Assembly (NCBI GenBank): GCA_963818685.1
Contig: CAWFTJ010000010.1
Location: 62,001 to 126,000 of the forward strand
Reading direction: 5' to 3'
Length of the DNA: 64,000 nucleotides
Source of the DNA: CAJCJE01 sp963818685
GTDB lineage: Bacteria > Actinomycetota > Actinomycetes > Mycobacteriales > Pseudonocardiaceae
Positions 47,034 to 55,945 of this stretch are shown piece after piece. Each line of letters starts with the position of its first letter. The first letter of the stretch is position 1. The position numbers and the translations under genes are program-made. The notes under the pieces are model-generated. The model did no database searches, was not told the origin of the DNA, and saw nothing but the letters and a program-made list of their open reading frames with translations.

Positions 47034-47888
47034 ATGACCGAGCTGGCGCATCCGCTGCGTTACCGCGCGGGCGTGCCGGTCGTCGGGTACGCGACGGCAC
47101 CGGAGATCCCGCCGGTCGCGGTGCTGCGGTTCGAGTCGAACGACCGGCCCATGCCGGGGCGGCACATCCACGAGTTCCCGGTGCTCGTCTACTTCGAGCA
47201 TGGCGAGGCGTACCTGGTAGCACCGGGCACGGTGATCGAGTTGGAACAGGCGCGGTTGACCAACTTCGGCACGTGCGTGTTCTTCGACCCGAACGCGGTG
47301 GGCGGCGACGGTCCGGCGGCGTGGCGGACGCATCCGCTGCTGTTGCCGTTCCTGCACGGCATCCCGGGCGGGCTGCTGCGGCTGAGCGTGCCGCCCGAAC
47401 GGCGCGCGGTGTGGACGGCGACCGTCGCCGCGCTGGAGACCGAACTGCGCGAGCGCGCCGATGGCTACCGGCAGGCCGCGCTCGCCTACCTGACGCTGCT
47501 GCTGGTCGACGTCGCGCGGCTGGCCCCTGACGTGGTCGGCGAGCTGAGGCGCGGCAACGAAACCCTGCTGGCCGAGGTGTTCGACGTGATCGAACGCCGC
47601 TTCGGCGAACCGCTCTCACTGCGTGACGTGGCTGCCCAGGTCGGCGTGACCCCGGGCCATCTGACCACCGTGGTGCGGCGGCGGACCGGGCGGACCGTGC
47701 TGGACTGGATCACCGAGCGGCGGATGACCGAGGCACGGGCCCTGCTGCGCACAGTCGACCTGCCGGTCGGTGAGATCGCCCGCCGGGTCGGCCTGCCCGA
47801 TCCCGGCTACTTCGCCAGGGTGTTCCGCCAGGCCAACGGTGTCAGCCCTCGGGCGTGGCGAGCAGCCGAACTGCGACAGGCGACGTAG
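47034..47888 (+). CDS. AraC-family transcriptional regulator
   Basis: A 284-residue regulator. The N-terminal half is a cupin ligand-binding domain (GRHIHEFPVLVYFEHGEAYL). The C-terminal ~100 residues carry two helix-turn-helix motifs (LSLRDVAAQVGVTPGHLTTV and LPVGEIARRVGLPDPGYFAR) ending in the family signature FRQANGVSPRAWR. It probably activates the divergent methyltransferase gene, 65 bases away, or its own operon. The ATG has a weak GGCGG upstream. The ligand is unknown. Confidence 0.92.
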   Translation: MTELAHPLRYRAGVPVVGYATAPEIPPVAVLRFESNDRPMPGRHIHEFPVLVYFEHGEAYLVAPGTVIELEQARLTNFGTCVFFDPNAVGGDGPAAWRTHPLLLPFLHGIPGGLLRLSVPPERRAVWTATVAALETELRERADGYRQAALAYLTLLLVDVARLAPDVVGELRRGNETLLAEVFDVIERRFGEPLSLRDVAAQVGVTPGHLTTVVRRRTGRTVLDWITERRMTEARALLRTVDLPVGEIARRVGLPDPGYFARVFRQANGVSPRAWRAAELRQAT

Positions 47889-47947
47889 CGGGAAACCGCG
47901 CTTTCCTACCGATGCCGCGACGGTCGCCCGCGACGCAGCATGGGCGC

Positions 47948-48364
47948 ATGGAAAACTCTGAGCAGGGCATCCGGGCATCGGATGCGGAACGGGAACGGTA
48001 TGCGGGCATCGTCGGCGCGGCGACCGGTGACGGTCGGTTGACGGCGGGCGAGGCCGACGAGCGGTTGGCCGCGATCTACGCGGCGCGGTTCCGGCACGAA
48101 CTGGACCCGCTGGTCCGGGACCTGCCGAAGCCGGAGCAGCCGGCTACGCGCAACCCGGTGAACTGGCGGCGCGGGCCGCTGGCCGTGCACGCGGGCATCG
48201 TCGCGGTGATCGCGGTATTGCTCGTGGTGAGGTGGGTCGCGGTCGGGGCCGGGTTCTTCTTCCCGGCGATCCCGCTGCTGTGGCTCGGCGCGAGCCTGCT
48301 CGTGCACGCACGAATCCGGCGCGTGCGAGGGTCGGTGCGAACGAGTGCGCCGGCAGCCCCGTAA
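47948..48364 (+). CDS. DUF1707 membrane protein
   Basis: A 138-residue protein. The N-terminal DUF1707 domain reads IRASDAERERYAGIVGAATG, then GRLTAGEADERLAAIYAARF. Its length and motif match the actinobacterial family, which is often fused to membrane or SHOCT-like parts. Two transmembrane helices follow (LAVHAGIVAVIAVLLVVRWV and FFFPAIPLLWLGASLLVHA). The function is unknown. ATG 47948 is chosen since the frame further upstream overlaps the AraC gene without coding character. The M20 peptidase gene starts nine bases after it. Confidence 0.88.
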   Translation: MENSEQGIRASDAERERYAGIVGAATGDGRLTAGEADERLAAIYAARFRHELDPLVRDLPKPEQPATRNPVNWRRGPLAVHAGIVAVIAVLLVVRWVAVGAGFFFPAIPLLWLGASLLVHARIRRVRGSVRTSAPAAP

Positions 48365-48373
48365 CCTGGCGCG

Positions 48374-49639
48374 ATGAGTGTCGAGGGTGTGTTGGGGCGG
48401 TTGGCGGAGATCCGGCCGGGGTTGCACGAGATCTACCGCGACCTGCACGCACACCCGGAACTGTCGAACTCCGAGACACGCACGGCCGGGGTGATCGCGC
48501 GGCGGTTGACCGAGTTGGGCGTCGAGGTGACCACCGGGGTCGGCGGCAACGGCGTGGTCGGGGTGGTGCGCAACGGGGACGGGCCGACCGTGCTGCTGCG
48601 CGCCGACTTCGACGCGTTGCCGGTGACCGAGCAGACCGGCCTGCCCTACGCGAGCACCGAGACCGGTGTCGATCCGGACGGCAACACGGTCGGCGTGATG
48701 CACGCGTGCGGACACGACATGCACGTGACCTGTCTGCTCGGCGCGCTGGATCTGCTGGCGGCCGAACGGTCGGCGTGGGCGGGCACGGTACTCGCGGTGT
48801 TCCAGCCAGCGGAGGAACTGGGCACCGGCGCGCTGGACATGATCGCCGACGGCCTGTTCGGCCGGTTCGGCAAGCCGGACGTGGCTCTCGGCCAGCATCT
48901 GGGGCCGATGCCGGCGGGCATGCTCGGCGCGCATCCCGGGCCCGCGTTCGCCGCGACCGACGCGCTGGTGGTGCGCGTGTTCGGCCGGGGAGGGCACGGC
49001 TCCCGGCCCGAGTCCACTGTAGACCCGGTCGTGCTCGCGGCATCGATCATCCTGCGGTTGCAGACGATCGTCGCCAGGGAGGTCGCCGCGAGCGACATGG
49101 CCGTGGTGACGGTCGGTTCGGTGCACGCGGGCAGCAAGGACAACATCATCCCGGACGAGGCCGTGCTGCGGATCAGCACGCGTAGCTACAGCGAGGCCGT
49201 GCGCGGGAAGCTGCTCGACGCGATCCGGCGCATCGTCAAGGCCGAGGCGCTGGCGTCCGGCGCGGACCGCGAACCGGAGATCACCATGCTGCCGGGCTGC
49301 CCGGTGCTGTGCAACGACGCGGCAACGACCGCGCGGACAACGGCCGCGTTCCAGGAGTTGTTCGGCGCGGACCGGGTGCTCGATCCGGGCGCGATCACCG
49401 GCAGCGAGGATTTCGGGATTTTCGGCGACACGATCGGCGTGCCGTACTGCTACTGGATCTTCGGCGGTACCGACCCGGCCGCCTATCTTGCCGCGGTCGA
49501 GGCCGACCGGGTGGCCCAGGACATCCCGTCGAACCATTCGCCGTTCTTCGCGCCGGTGCTCGAACCCACTATCGGGACCGGCGTTTCCGCCCTGGTCGCA
49601 GCCTGCATGTCCTGGCTCGGAAAAACCTGTGCGAACTGA
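48374..49639 (+). CDS. M20D-family amidohydrolase/peptidase
   Basis: A 421-residue di-zinc amidohydrolase of the HipO/IAA-amino-acid hydrolase group. The metal ligands are seen in VMHACGHDMHVTCLLGA (Cys, His) and QPAEELGTGALDM (Glu pair), with the dimerisation domain lid segment RGGHGSRPESTVDP. DFDALPVTEQTGLPYAS is also conserved, and SEDFGIFGDTIGVPYCY near the C-terminus supplies the last ligand region. It hydrolyses N-acyl amino acids or similar amides in the cytoplasm. The ATG starts nine bases after the DUF1707 gene. It is followed by a terminator-like hairpin. Confidence 0.93.
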   Translation: MSVEGVLGRLAEIRPGLHEIYRDLHAHPELSNSETRTAGVIARRLTELGVEVTTGVGGNGVVGVVRNGDGPTVLLRADFDALPVTEQTGLPYASTETGVDPDGNTVGVMHACGHDMHVTCLLGALDLLAAERSAWAGTVLAVFQPAEELGTGALDMIADGLFGRFGKPDVALGQHLGPMPAGMLGAHPGPAFAATDALVVRVFGRGGHGSRPESTVDPVVLAASIILRLQTIVAREVAASDMAVVTVGSVHAGSKDNIIPDEAVLRISTRSYSEAVRGKLLDAIRRIVKAEALASGADREPEITMLPGCPVLCNDAATTARTTAAFQELFGADRVLDPGAITGSEDFGIFGDTIGVPYCYWIFGGTDPAAYLAAVEADRVAQDIPSNHSPFFAPVLEPTIGTGVSALVAACMSWLGKTCAN

Positions 49640-49674
49640 ATAACTATCGAGCACCGGATTGTCATCGGGTGATA

Positions 49675-49721
49675 AAAACCGCGCTGAGCTGCTCCGATCA
49701 TACGAATCCGAGCGGGGTTTT
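49675..49721 (+). terminator. terminator-like inverted repeat after the M20 gene
   Basis: AAAACCGCGCT and AGCGGGGTTTT are near-perfect inverted arms (10 of 11 pairs), with the 3' arm ending in a T run. They lie 36 bases after the stop of the M20 gene. The 25-base loop is long, so efficiency is uncertain. Confidence 0.55.
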
Positions 49722-49736
49722 CTTGCGTCGTACGTC

Positions 49737-49761
49737 ACTCGCCAGTAACGTACTGGCGAGT
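49737..49761. promoter_or_regulatory. perfect 11-bp inverted repeat at the head of the Mce operon
   Basis: ACTCGCCAGTA and TACTGGCGAGT are perfect inverted arms with the spacer ACG. The site lies about 110 bases upstream of the first gene of the Mce operon. It has the size and symmetry of a TetR-type operator, the regulator class that usually controls mce operons. No regulator gene adjoins it. Confidence 0.65.
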
Positions 49762-49871
49762 AAGTTGCGCGAACTCATCAGCGATCGGCGCATTTCGCGT
49801 CCCCGATCCAACAAAAGCACGCCCAGTGTATTCGGCGCGCGCATTTGCCACTCGATAGTTGGGAGATCACG

Positions 49872-50507
49872 ATGTTCGGAGTTCGATCCGCGACATTAGC
49901 CCGAAGGGGCCTCATTCTTGCTGCGGCAGGCGTAGTGGCCGGCATGCTGGGGTCCGGTATGGCGGCTGCCGACGTTCCGGTGGACAACTTCCTCAACTGG
50001 AACGGCGACTTCCCGATCATCGGCAACCTCGACCCGATCACCACCGAGACGGTGACCACGCTGCCGAGCCCGGTCACGGTCGGCCAGGCCAGTGCGCCGT
50101 TCGCGGTCACGGTCAACGTGACAGCGCCGCCACTGGCCACCACCGGCCTTGAGGAGGTCGGCGCGGCCAGTCTCCAGGGCACCGCCGACGTCACCGTGTC
50201 CGGCACGGACGCGGCCGGCAACACGGTCACCCAGGACGTCCAGCTGACCATCCCGTCCACCCCGACCCCGCCGGACGGCTCCCCGCTGACCTTCACCGCG
50301 ACCGGCACCAGCACCATTCCCGCGATCGCGGATGCGGGAACCGCGACCATCAGCGTGGTCTCGGCGTCGACAACGCTGGACCCGAAGGACGCCAGCGGCA
50401 ACGACACCGTGCTGGGCACCTTCAACGTCCCGCTGACGCTCGACTCGTCTGGGCCGAGCCAGAACCCGACCAACACCACCACGCTGGGCACGATCGTCGC
50501 GCAGTGA
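49872..50507 (+). CDS. secreted protein of unknown function at the head of the Mce operon
   Basis: A 211-residue protein with a signal peptide (GLILAAAGVVAGMLGSGMAA, then ADV cleavage site). The mature part is Thr/Pro/Ala-rich and probably all-beta (NVTAPPLATTGLEEVGAASL, ADVTVSGTDAAGNTVTQDV), with an Ig-like look. Only limited resemblance to the DUF6801-type protein that follows is visible. GGGAG lies six bases upstream of ATG 49872. It is 79 bases ahead of the DUF6801 gene on the same strand and downstream of the inverted repeat, so it is likely the first gene of the operon. The function is unknown. Confidence 0.75.
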   Translation: MFGVRSATLARRGLILAAAGVVAGMLGSGMAAADVPVDNFLNWNGDFPIIGNLDPITTETVTTLPSPVTVGQASAPFAVTVNVTAPPLATTGLEEVGAASLQGTADVTVSGTDAAGNTVTQDVQLTIPSTPTPPDGSPLTFTATGTSTIPAIADAGTATISVVSASTTLDPKDASGNDTVLGTFNVPLTLDSSGPSQNPTNTTTLGTIVAQ

Positions 50508-50586
50508 GAACGAGCCGGGGTGTCCAGTTCGCTGGGCACCCCGGTGGTATTCCCAATACCACGTTCGTTGGGAGGGGAATTTCGCG

Positions 50587-51948
50587 ATGTGGCGACGAAC
50601 GACGATGCGCAGCTCGACCAGGCGGGTGCTGGTCGGTTCGGGTTTCGGCGTTGCCCTGGTGCTGCTCGGACTGCTCGCCGGCGCGGGCCCCGCGATCGGC
50701 GACCAGACCACCGCGACAACACTCGCCTACACCTGTCAGTTTCCGGCCGGGCCGCAACAGGTTTCCGCGCGGTTCGACGCGACGTTCCCCAGAACGGGCG
50801 AAGCCGGTCAGCCGATCGCGGCAACGAACGTCTCGGTGAAACTCGACCTGCCGCAGACCGCGCTCGGCGACCTGGCCACGATCAACGCGGCCTCGGTTGC
50901 GACGACCGGTGCGTTTTCCGTTGTGCGCCTGTCCAACGGCGATGCGACCACCCTCGCCTGGCCGGACCTTGCCGCACCGAGCACGCCACTGCCCACCACC
51001 GGTGACCTGGACATCACCCTGGCCGGCCCGGTTCCGCCCACCACGGTCTCGCAGTCCGGCGATGTCACCTTCTCGGCCGACGCGTTCGGACTGATCTTCA
51101 CGCCGCTCACCTCAACCGGCGCGGCGACCGACCCGGCCACCGTGCAGATCGCCTGCCTGCTCAACACGAACCAGACCGCGACGCTGGCCACCGTGCACAT
51201 CCCGACCGTGCCAGAGGTCGGTCGGGCGGTCGCCAGCACGTCGGGCGCGCCGGTGCCACCGGTCGGGCAACGGCAGGCGGGTCATGCGGCGACAAGCACC
51301 ACCACGACCACCACGACCACTTCCCCGCCGAACGACCCGAACTGCACGCCGTTCAAGGGCCCGACCATTCATCCGACGCTGATCGGCAGGACCAACCTGA
51401 CCAAGCTCGGCGAGTCCGGCCCGGTCGGTCCCGGCGTCGCGAACCTGACGCTGGTCGGGTCGAAGCTCAAGCCGGTCTTCACGGTCTGCTACTCGGGCAC
51501 TCTCGTACTCCCGCCGAGCACGACGACCGTGTTGGGCTTCGGCTTCATGCCGATCACAACGACGCTGACCTACACCCAGGTCGGCCCGCTGTTCGTCGAG
51601 GCGTACTCGATCGGCGCGACCTCCTACGCGACCGCGACGAGCGCGGAGCAGATCGCCGTCACCAGCGCGTCGATCAACGGCGTTCCGCTCAACGTCGGTC
51701 CGGACTGCGGCACGGCGACCCCAGTGCCGATCACGCTCAACAACGTCACCGGGTTCACCTACAACCCGATCACCGGCGGCTACCTACAAGGCGACGTGGC
51801 CATTCCGCGGATGGCGCACTGCGGCGTCGGCGAGGACCTGGACGCGTTGTTGAGCGCGCCGGTGTCCGGACCGGACAACCTGCTGCGGATGTGCCAGGAG
51901 AACTCGGTGACCGGGCAGAAGCCGTTCACGAACTGCGTGGCGCCATGA
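50587..51948 (+). CDS. secreted DUF6801-type protein coupled to the Mce operon
   Basis: A 453-residue protein with a long signal peptide (STRRVLVGSGFGVALVLLGL, cleavage near GPAIGDQT). The N-terminal mature domain (~40-200) begins LAYTCQFPAGPQQVSARFDA and looks like the DUF6801 beta-sandwich known from secreted actinobacterial proteins. A Thr-rich linker (TSTTTTTTTTSPP) leads to a C-terminal domain (~250-450) with several cysteines (CTPFKG, CYSGTLV, CGTATPV, CGVGEDL, CQEN, CVAP), probably disulphide-bonded outside the cell. Its stop overlaps the start of yrbEA (ATGA), so translation of the permease depends on it. A role as an extracellular partner of the Mce complex is inferred. Confidence 0.8.
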   Translation: MWRRTTMRSSTRRVLVGSGFGVALVLLGLLAGAGPAIGDQTTATTLAYTCQFPAGPQQVSARFDATFPRTGEAGQPIAATNVSVKLDLPQTALGDLATINAASVATTGAFSVVRLSNGDATTLAWPDLAAPSTPLPTTGDLDITLAGPVPPTTVSQSGDVTFSADAFGLIFTPLTSTGAATDPATVQIACLLNTNQTATLATVHIPTVPEVGRAVASTSGAPVPPVGQRQAGHAATSTTTTTTTTSPPNDPNCTPFKGPTIHPTLIGRTNLTKLGESGPVGPGVANLTLVGSKLKPVFTVCYSGTLVLPPSTTTVLGFGFMPITTTLTYTQVGPLFVEAYSIGATSYATATSAEQIAVTSASINGVPLNVGPDCGTATPVPITLNNVTGFTYNPITGGYLQGDVAIPRMAHCGVGEDLDALLSAPVSGPDNLLRMCQENSVTGQKPFTNCVAP

Positions 51949-52748
51949 GTCGGGGCCAGGAAACCGGTAGCACCAGGCGCGTGCCAGGGGTCGGCGCGTT
52001 GCGGCAGACCGGGCGGATGTTCGCGCTGTCGTTGAGCGTGATCCGGCTGACCTTCAGGCGGCCGTTCCAGGTGCGCGAGTTCATCGAGCAGTTCTGGTTC
52101 GTCGCCAGCGTGACCATTCTGCCGACCGCGCTGGTCGCCATCCCGTTCGGCGCGGTGATCGCGCTGCACCTCGGGTCGTTGACCCAACAGCTCGGCGCCG
52201 AGTCGTTCACCGGCGCGGCGAGCGTGCTGGCCATCATCCAGCAGGCCGCTCCCCTGGTGACCGCGTTACTGGTGGCGGGCGCGGGCGGTTCGGCGATCTG
52301 CGCGGACATCGGCGCGCGCACCATCCGCGAGGAGATCGACGCCATGGAAGTGCTCGGTGTCTCGCCGATCCAGCGGCTGATCGTGCCGAGGGTGCTGGCG
52401 TCGATGCTGGTCGCCGTGCTGCTCAACGGCATGGTGTCGGTGGTCGGTGTGCTCGGCGGCTACTTCTTCAACGTGATCATGCAGGGCGGCACGCCCGGTG
52501 CCTACCTCGCGAGTTTCTCGGCCCTCGCACAGTTGCCGGACCTGTGGATCAGCGAGATCAAGGCGGTGATCTTCGGCTTCATCGCCGGTGTCGTCGCCGC
52601 GTATCGCGGGCTGAATCCGGCCGGTGGGCCGAAGGGCGTCGGCGACGCGGTGAACCAGTCGGTGGTCATCACGTTCCTGCTGCTGTTCTTTGTGGACTTC
52701 GTGCTGACCACGCTGTACCTGCAAGTCGTCCCGGCGAAGGGAATGTGA
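51945..52748 (+). CDS. yrbEA: Mce permease subunit YrbEA (MlaE-like)
   Basis: A 267-residue integral membrane protein of the MlaE/YrbE family, the ABC-type permease of Mce lipid importers. Five or six hydrophobic segments are visible (for example VASVTILPTALVAIPFGAVI and RVLASMLVAVLLNGMVSVVG). The family signature GGSAICADIGARTIREEIDA, followed by MEVLGVSPIQRLIVPR, is the EExDA-type cytoplasmic loop that contacts the ATPase MceG. ATG 51945 overlaps the previous stop by four bases; the frame further upstream lies inside the DUF6801 gene. The MceG ATPase is not encoded here, as usual, since it is shared between operons. Confidence 0.95.
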   Translation: MSRGQETGSTRRVPGVGALRQTGRMFALSLSVIRLTFRRPFQVREFIEQFWFVASVTILPTALVAIPFGAVIALHLGSLTQQLGAESFTGAASVLAIIQQAAPLVTALLVAGAGGSAICADIGARTIREEIDAMEVLGVSPIQRLIVPRVLASMLVAVLLNGMVSVVGVLGGYFFNVIMQGGTPGAYLASFSALAQLPDLWISEIKAVIFGFIAGVVAAYRGLNPAGGPKGVGDAVNQSVVITFLLLFFVDFVLTTLYLQVVPAKGM

Positions 52749-52749
52749 C

Positions 52750-53592
52750 ATGAGCATCGCTGTCGACGAGGGCAGGCGCAGCGCGGAGGATCGCTGGTTC
52801 GGCTGGCTGGATCGCCTCGGTGACCAGCTGATCTTCTACCTGCGCGCGCTGGCCTGGGTGCCGAGGGCAGGTCGCCGATACCTGCGCGAGGTGCTGCGGC
52901 TGCTGGCCGAGGTGAGCTTCGGCAGCGGCGCGCTCGGCGTGATCGGCGGCACCATCGGCGTGATGGCCGGCATGACCGTGTTCACCGGAGCGGTCGTCGG
53001 TCTACAGGGCTACGCGGCGCTGAACCAGATCGGCACGGCCGCCTTCACGGGCTTCATCTCCGCGTATTTCAACACCCGCGAGATCGCCCCGCTGGTCGCC
53101 GGCCTCGCCCTCTCGGCCACCGTCGGCGCCGGTTTCACCGCGCAACTCGGCGCCATGCGCATCGCCGAGGAGGTGGACGCGCTCGAAGTCATGGGCATTC
53201 CGTCGCTGCCCTACCTGGTGACGACGCGGATCGTGGCCGGGGTGGTCGCGATCATCCCGTTGTACGGCCTCGGCCTCGTTACCTCCTACCTCGCGTCGCG
53301 CGAGATCACCGTGCTGTTCAACGGCCAGTCGGCCGGCACCTACGACCACTACTTCAGCCTGTTCCTGCCACCGGTCGACGTGCTCTGGTCCTTCGCCAAG
53401 GTGCTCGTGTTCAGCGTGATGGTGATCCTGGCGCACTGCTACTACGGCTACCGCGCCAGCGGCGGGCCGGCCGGTGTCGGCGTTGCCGTCGGGCGCGCGG
53501 TGCGGACCGCGATCGTGACCATCAGCATCACCGACTTCTTCCTCAGCCTGGCCATCTGGGGCGCGACGACCACGGTGAAGGTCGCGGGATGA
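52750..53592 (+). CDS. yrbEB: Mce permease subunit YrbEB (MlaE-like)
   Basis: A 280-residue MlaE-family protein paired with YrbEA to form the transmembrane channel part of the Mce transporter. The cytoplasmic loop reads ATVGAGFTAQLGAMRIAEEV, then DALEVMGIPSLPYLVTTR, matching the MceG-binding signature. Hydrophobic segments include ALGVIGGTIGVMAGMTVFTG and IVAGVVAIIPLYGLGLVTSY. It starts one base after the yrbEA stop and overlaps mceA by four bases, so it is translationally coupled on both sides. A hydrophilic N-terminus of ~35 residues precedes the first membrane helix. Confidence 0.95.
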   Translation: MSIAVDEGRRSAEDRWFGWLDRLGDQLIFYLRALAWVPRAGRRYLREVLRLLAEVSFGSGALGVIGGTIGVMAGMTVFTGAVVGLQGYAALNQIGTAAFTGFISAYFNTREIAPLVAGLALSATVGAGFTAQLGAMRIAEEVDALEVMGIPSLPYLVTTRIVAGVVAIIPLYGLGLVTSYLASREITVLFNGQSAGTYDHYFSLFLPPVDVLWSFAKVLVFSVMVILAHCYYGYRASGGPAGVGVAVGRAVRTAIVTISITDFFLSLAIWGATTTVKVAG

Positions 53593-54920
53593 GCGCTTCG
53601 GCAGGCTGGTACAAGACTCGGCGCAGGCTCGCCGGGGTGGTGTTCATCGTCGTGTTCGCGGTGCTGGTGTGGCTGTCCATCGCCCTGTACGACAAGGACT
53701 TCACCTCGGTCGTGCTGGTCAACCTCAACACCGACACGACAGGCAACGAGCTGCACCTGCACGCCGAGGTGAAGGTGCGTGGGGTGGATGTCGGCGAGGT
53801 GCGGGAGATCGCCACCAACGGCGATGGCGCGCGGCTCCAACTCGCGCTGCGACCGGACCTGGTGCACCTGATCCCGAGCAACGTGACCGCAGAACTCCTG
53901 CCGACCACGCTGTTCGGTGAGCGTTACGTGGATCTGGTGCTGCCCAAGGACCCGGACCCGCAGCGGCTCGACCAGGGCAGCACGATCAGTCAGGACCGCT
54001 CCGGCAGCGCGACCGAACTGGAGAAGGTGCTCAAGGACCTGTTACCGATGCTGCAAGCTGTTCAACCGCAGAAGTTGTCGGTCACGCTCACCGCGATCTC
54101 GGCGGCGCTGGCCGGACGCGGCGGCGAACTCGGCCAGACACTGGACGCGATCAACACCTACCTCGACCGGATGAACCCGGAGTTGCCGCGGATCGACGCG
54201 GACATCAGCCAGCTGGTCACCGTCACCAACGACTACAGCCAGTCCTTCCCGGACATCGTGCAGGCCATGTCCGACTTCACCAGGACAAGCAGAACGGTCG
54301 TTGACGAGCAGTCCGCGCTGGTCGACCTGTACTCGCGGGTGACCGGCACCGCGCAGGATCTCGACTCGTTCCTGACCGCGAACAGGAACAACATCATCCA
54401 GCTCTCAGCCGACAGCACCCAGACGTTGCGGACGTTGGCGATGTACTCGCCCGAGTTCCCGTGCGTGCTGCAACAGCTGACCGCGTTCGAGCCGCAGATG
54501 GACAAGGTACTCGGCAAGGGCACCAATCAGCCCGGCCTGCACGTCAACGTGCTCAGCGTGCCGCCGCTGAGCACGCGGTCTCCCATCGCGCCCGGCCTGA
54601 ACCCGCCCGCCGGCGGCTACACGTATCCGGCGAACAAGCCGGTGTTCGGCGATGACAAGGGGCCGTCCTGCTACGCGGTGCCGTTCGGCGGCGTCACGCT
54701 CAACGACAACGGCGATGCCGTGCTCGGCTCGAAACCACCGGGCGGCGTGGTGACCCGGACCAGGGAGAAGGGCCTCGGCCTGGCCAACACGCCTGCCGAG
54801 AACGAGTTCATCGACGAACTGCTCGCGCCGCAGCTGAACGTGCCACCGACGCAACTGCCGAACTGGAGCAGTTTTCTGGTCGGCCCGCTCTACCGGGGAG
54901 CCGAGGTGACGTTGAAGTGA
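53589..54920 (+). CDS. mceA: Mce family protein MceA
   Basis: A 443-residue substrate-binding subunit. One N-terminal membrane anchor (LAGVVFIVVFAVLVWLSIAL) is followed by the MlaD/MCE beta-barrel domain (residues ~40-115: HLHAEVKVRGVDVGEVREIA, then TTLFGERYVDLVLP). A long helical region follows (~130-300), which in Mce complexes forms the lipid tunnel needle, then a Pro/Gly-rich tail. Together six Mce proteins build a heterohexameric conduit from the cell surface to the YrbE permease, importing sterols, fatty acids or similar lipids. It overlaps yrbEB and mceB by four bases each. Confidence 0.94.
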   Translation: MSASAGWYKTRRRLAGVVFIVVFAVLVWLSIALYDKDFTSVVLVNLNTDTTGNELHLHAEVKVRGVDVGEVREIATNGDGARLQLALRPDLVHLIPSNVTAELLPTTLFGERYVDLVLPKDPDPQRLDQGSTISQDRSGSATELEKVLKDLLPMLQAVQPQKLSVTLTAISAALAGRGGELGQTLDAINTYLDRMNPELPRIDADISQLVTVTNDYSQSFPDIVQAMSDFTRTSRTVVDEQSALVDLYSRVTGTAQDLDSFLTANRNNIIQLSADSTQTLRTLAMYSPEFPCVLQQLTAFEPQMDKVLGKGTNQPGLHVNVLSVPPLSTRSPIAPGLNPPAGGYTYPANKPVFGDDKGPSCYAVPFGGVTLNDNGDAVLGSKPPGGVVTRTREKGLGLANTPAENEFIDELLAPQLNVPPTQLPNWSSFLVGPLYRGAEVTLK

Positions 54921-55945
54921 AACGGAAATCGATCGCTCCCGCGCTGATCAAGGGGATCGTCTTCGCGGTAGTCACCGTGCTGGCCACGACCGTGCTGGGC
55001 ATCACCATCGCGAACACCGGCGTCGGAAACACCAACGACTACCGCGCCCAGTTCACCGACGTGACCGCGTTGAACGTCGGCGACGACGTGCGCATCGCGG
55101 GTGTGCGGGTCGGGCAGGTCGAGCAGATCGGCGTCGTCGACCACAATGTCGCGCAGGTGACGTTCTCGGTGGAGTCGGACCGGCAGCTGCCCGCGTCGGT
55201 GACCGCGACGATCAAGTACCGCAACCTGGTCGGCCAGCGCTACATCGCACTGGACCAGGGCACCGGCAACATCGACGCGACCCTGCCACCCGGTGGCCTG
55301 ATCCCGTTGCGCCGCACCACACCCGCCCTGGACCTGACCGACCTGTTCAACGGGTTCAAGCCGCTGTTCCAGGCGCTCTCGCCGAACGACGTGAACCAGC
55401 TGTCCAACGAGATCATCCAGGTGTTGCAGGGCGAAGGTGGCACGATAACAGAACTGATCAGCCACACCGCGTCGCTGACCACCACGCTCGCCGGCAAGGA
55501 CCAGGTCATCGGGCAGGTGATCGACAACCTGAACTCCGTGCTGAACACGGTGAACTCGCGCGGCAACGACTTCACCACGATGGTGAACACGTTGCAGCAG
55601 TTGGTGTCCGGCCTCGCGCAGGACCGGCAGCCGATCGGCAACGCGATCAGCGCGCTCGGCGATCTGGCCAACAGCACCGCGAACCTGCTCCAGCAGGGCA
55701 GGGCGCCGTTGCGGCAGGACATCGTGTCGCTCGGCCAGGTCGCGACCAACCTCAACGACAACTCGGGCCTACTCAACACGTTCCTGCGCAACCTGCCGAC
55801 CAAGATGAACGCGATCGGCTCGCTCGCGTCGTCCGGTTCGTGGCTGGACCTGTACCTGTGCTCGGTCGTGACCAACGGGGTCACCAGCAACGGCTCACCC
55901 CTCCCGGTCAGCGTGACGTCCACGGCTGCGAGGTGCCAACAGTGA
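54917..55945 (+). CDS. mceB: Mce family protein MceB
   Basis: A 342-residue Mce subunit beginning at GTG 54917 within a four-base overlap. The membrane anchor is LIKGIVFAVVTVLATTVLGI. The MCE domain (~38-115) includes FTDVTALNVGDDVRIAGVRV, then TIKYRNLVGQRYIALD. A coiled-coil helical part (~150-310) has VNTLQQLVSGLAQDRQPIGN. It ends in a short cysteine-containing tail (LCSVVTNGV and CQQ). It functions as one ring member of the Mce hexamer. Standard length for MceB. Confidence 0.94.
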   Translation: MKRKSIAPALIKGIVFAVVTVLATTVLGITIANTGVGNTNDYRAQFTDVTALNVGDDVRIAGVRVGQVEQIGVVDHNVAQVTFSVESDRQLPASVTATIKYRNLVGQRYIALDQGTGNIDATLPPGGLIPLRRTTPALDLTDLFNGFKPLFQALSPNDVNQLSNEIIQVLQGEGGTITELISHTASLTTTLAGKDQVIGQVIDNLNSVLNTVNSRGNDFTTMVNTLQQLVSGLAQDRQPIGNAISALGDLANSTANLLQQGRAPLRQDIVSLGQVATNLNDNSGLLNTFLRNLPTKMNAIGSLASSGSWLDLYLCSVVTNGVTSNGSPLPVSVTSTAARCQQ

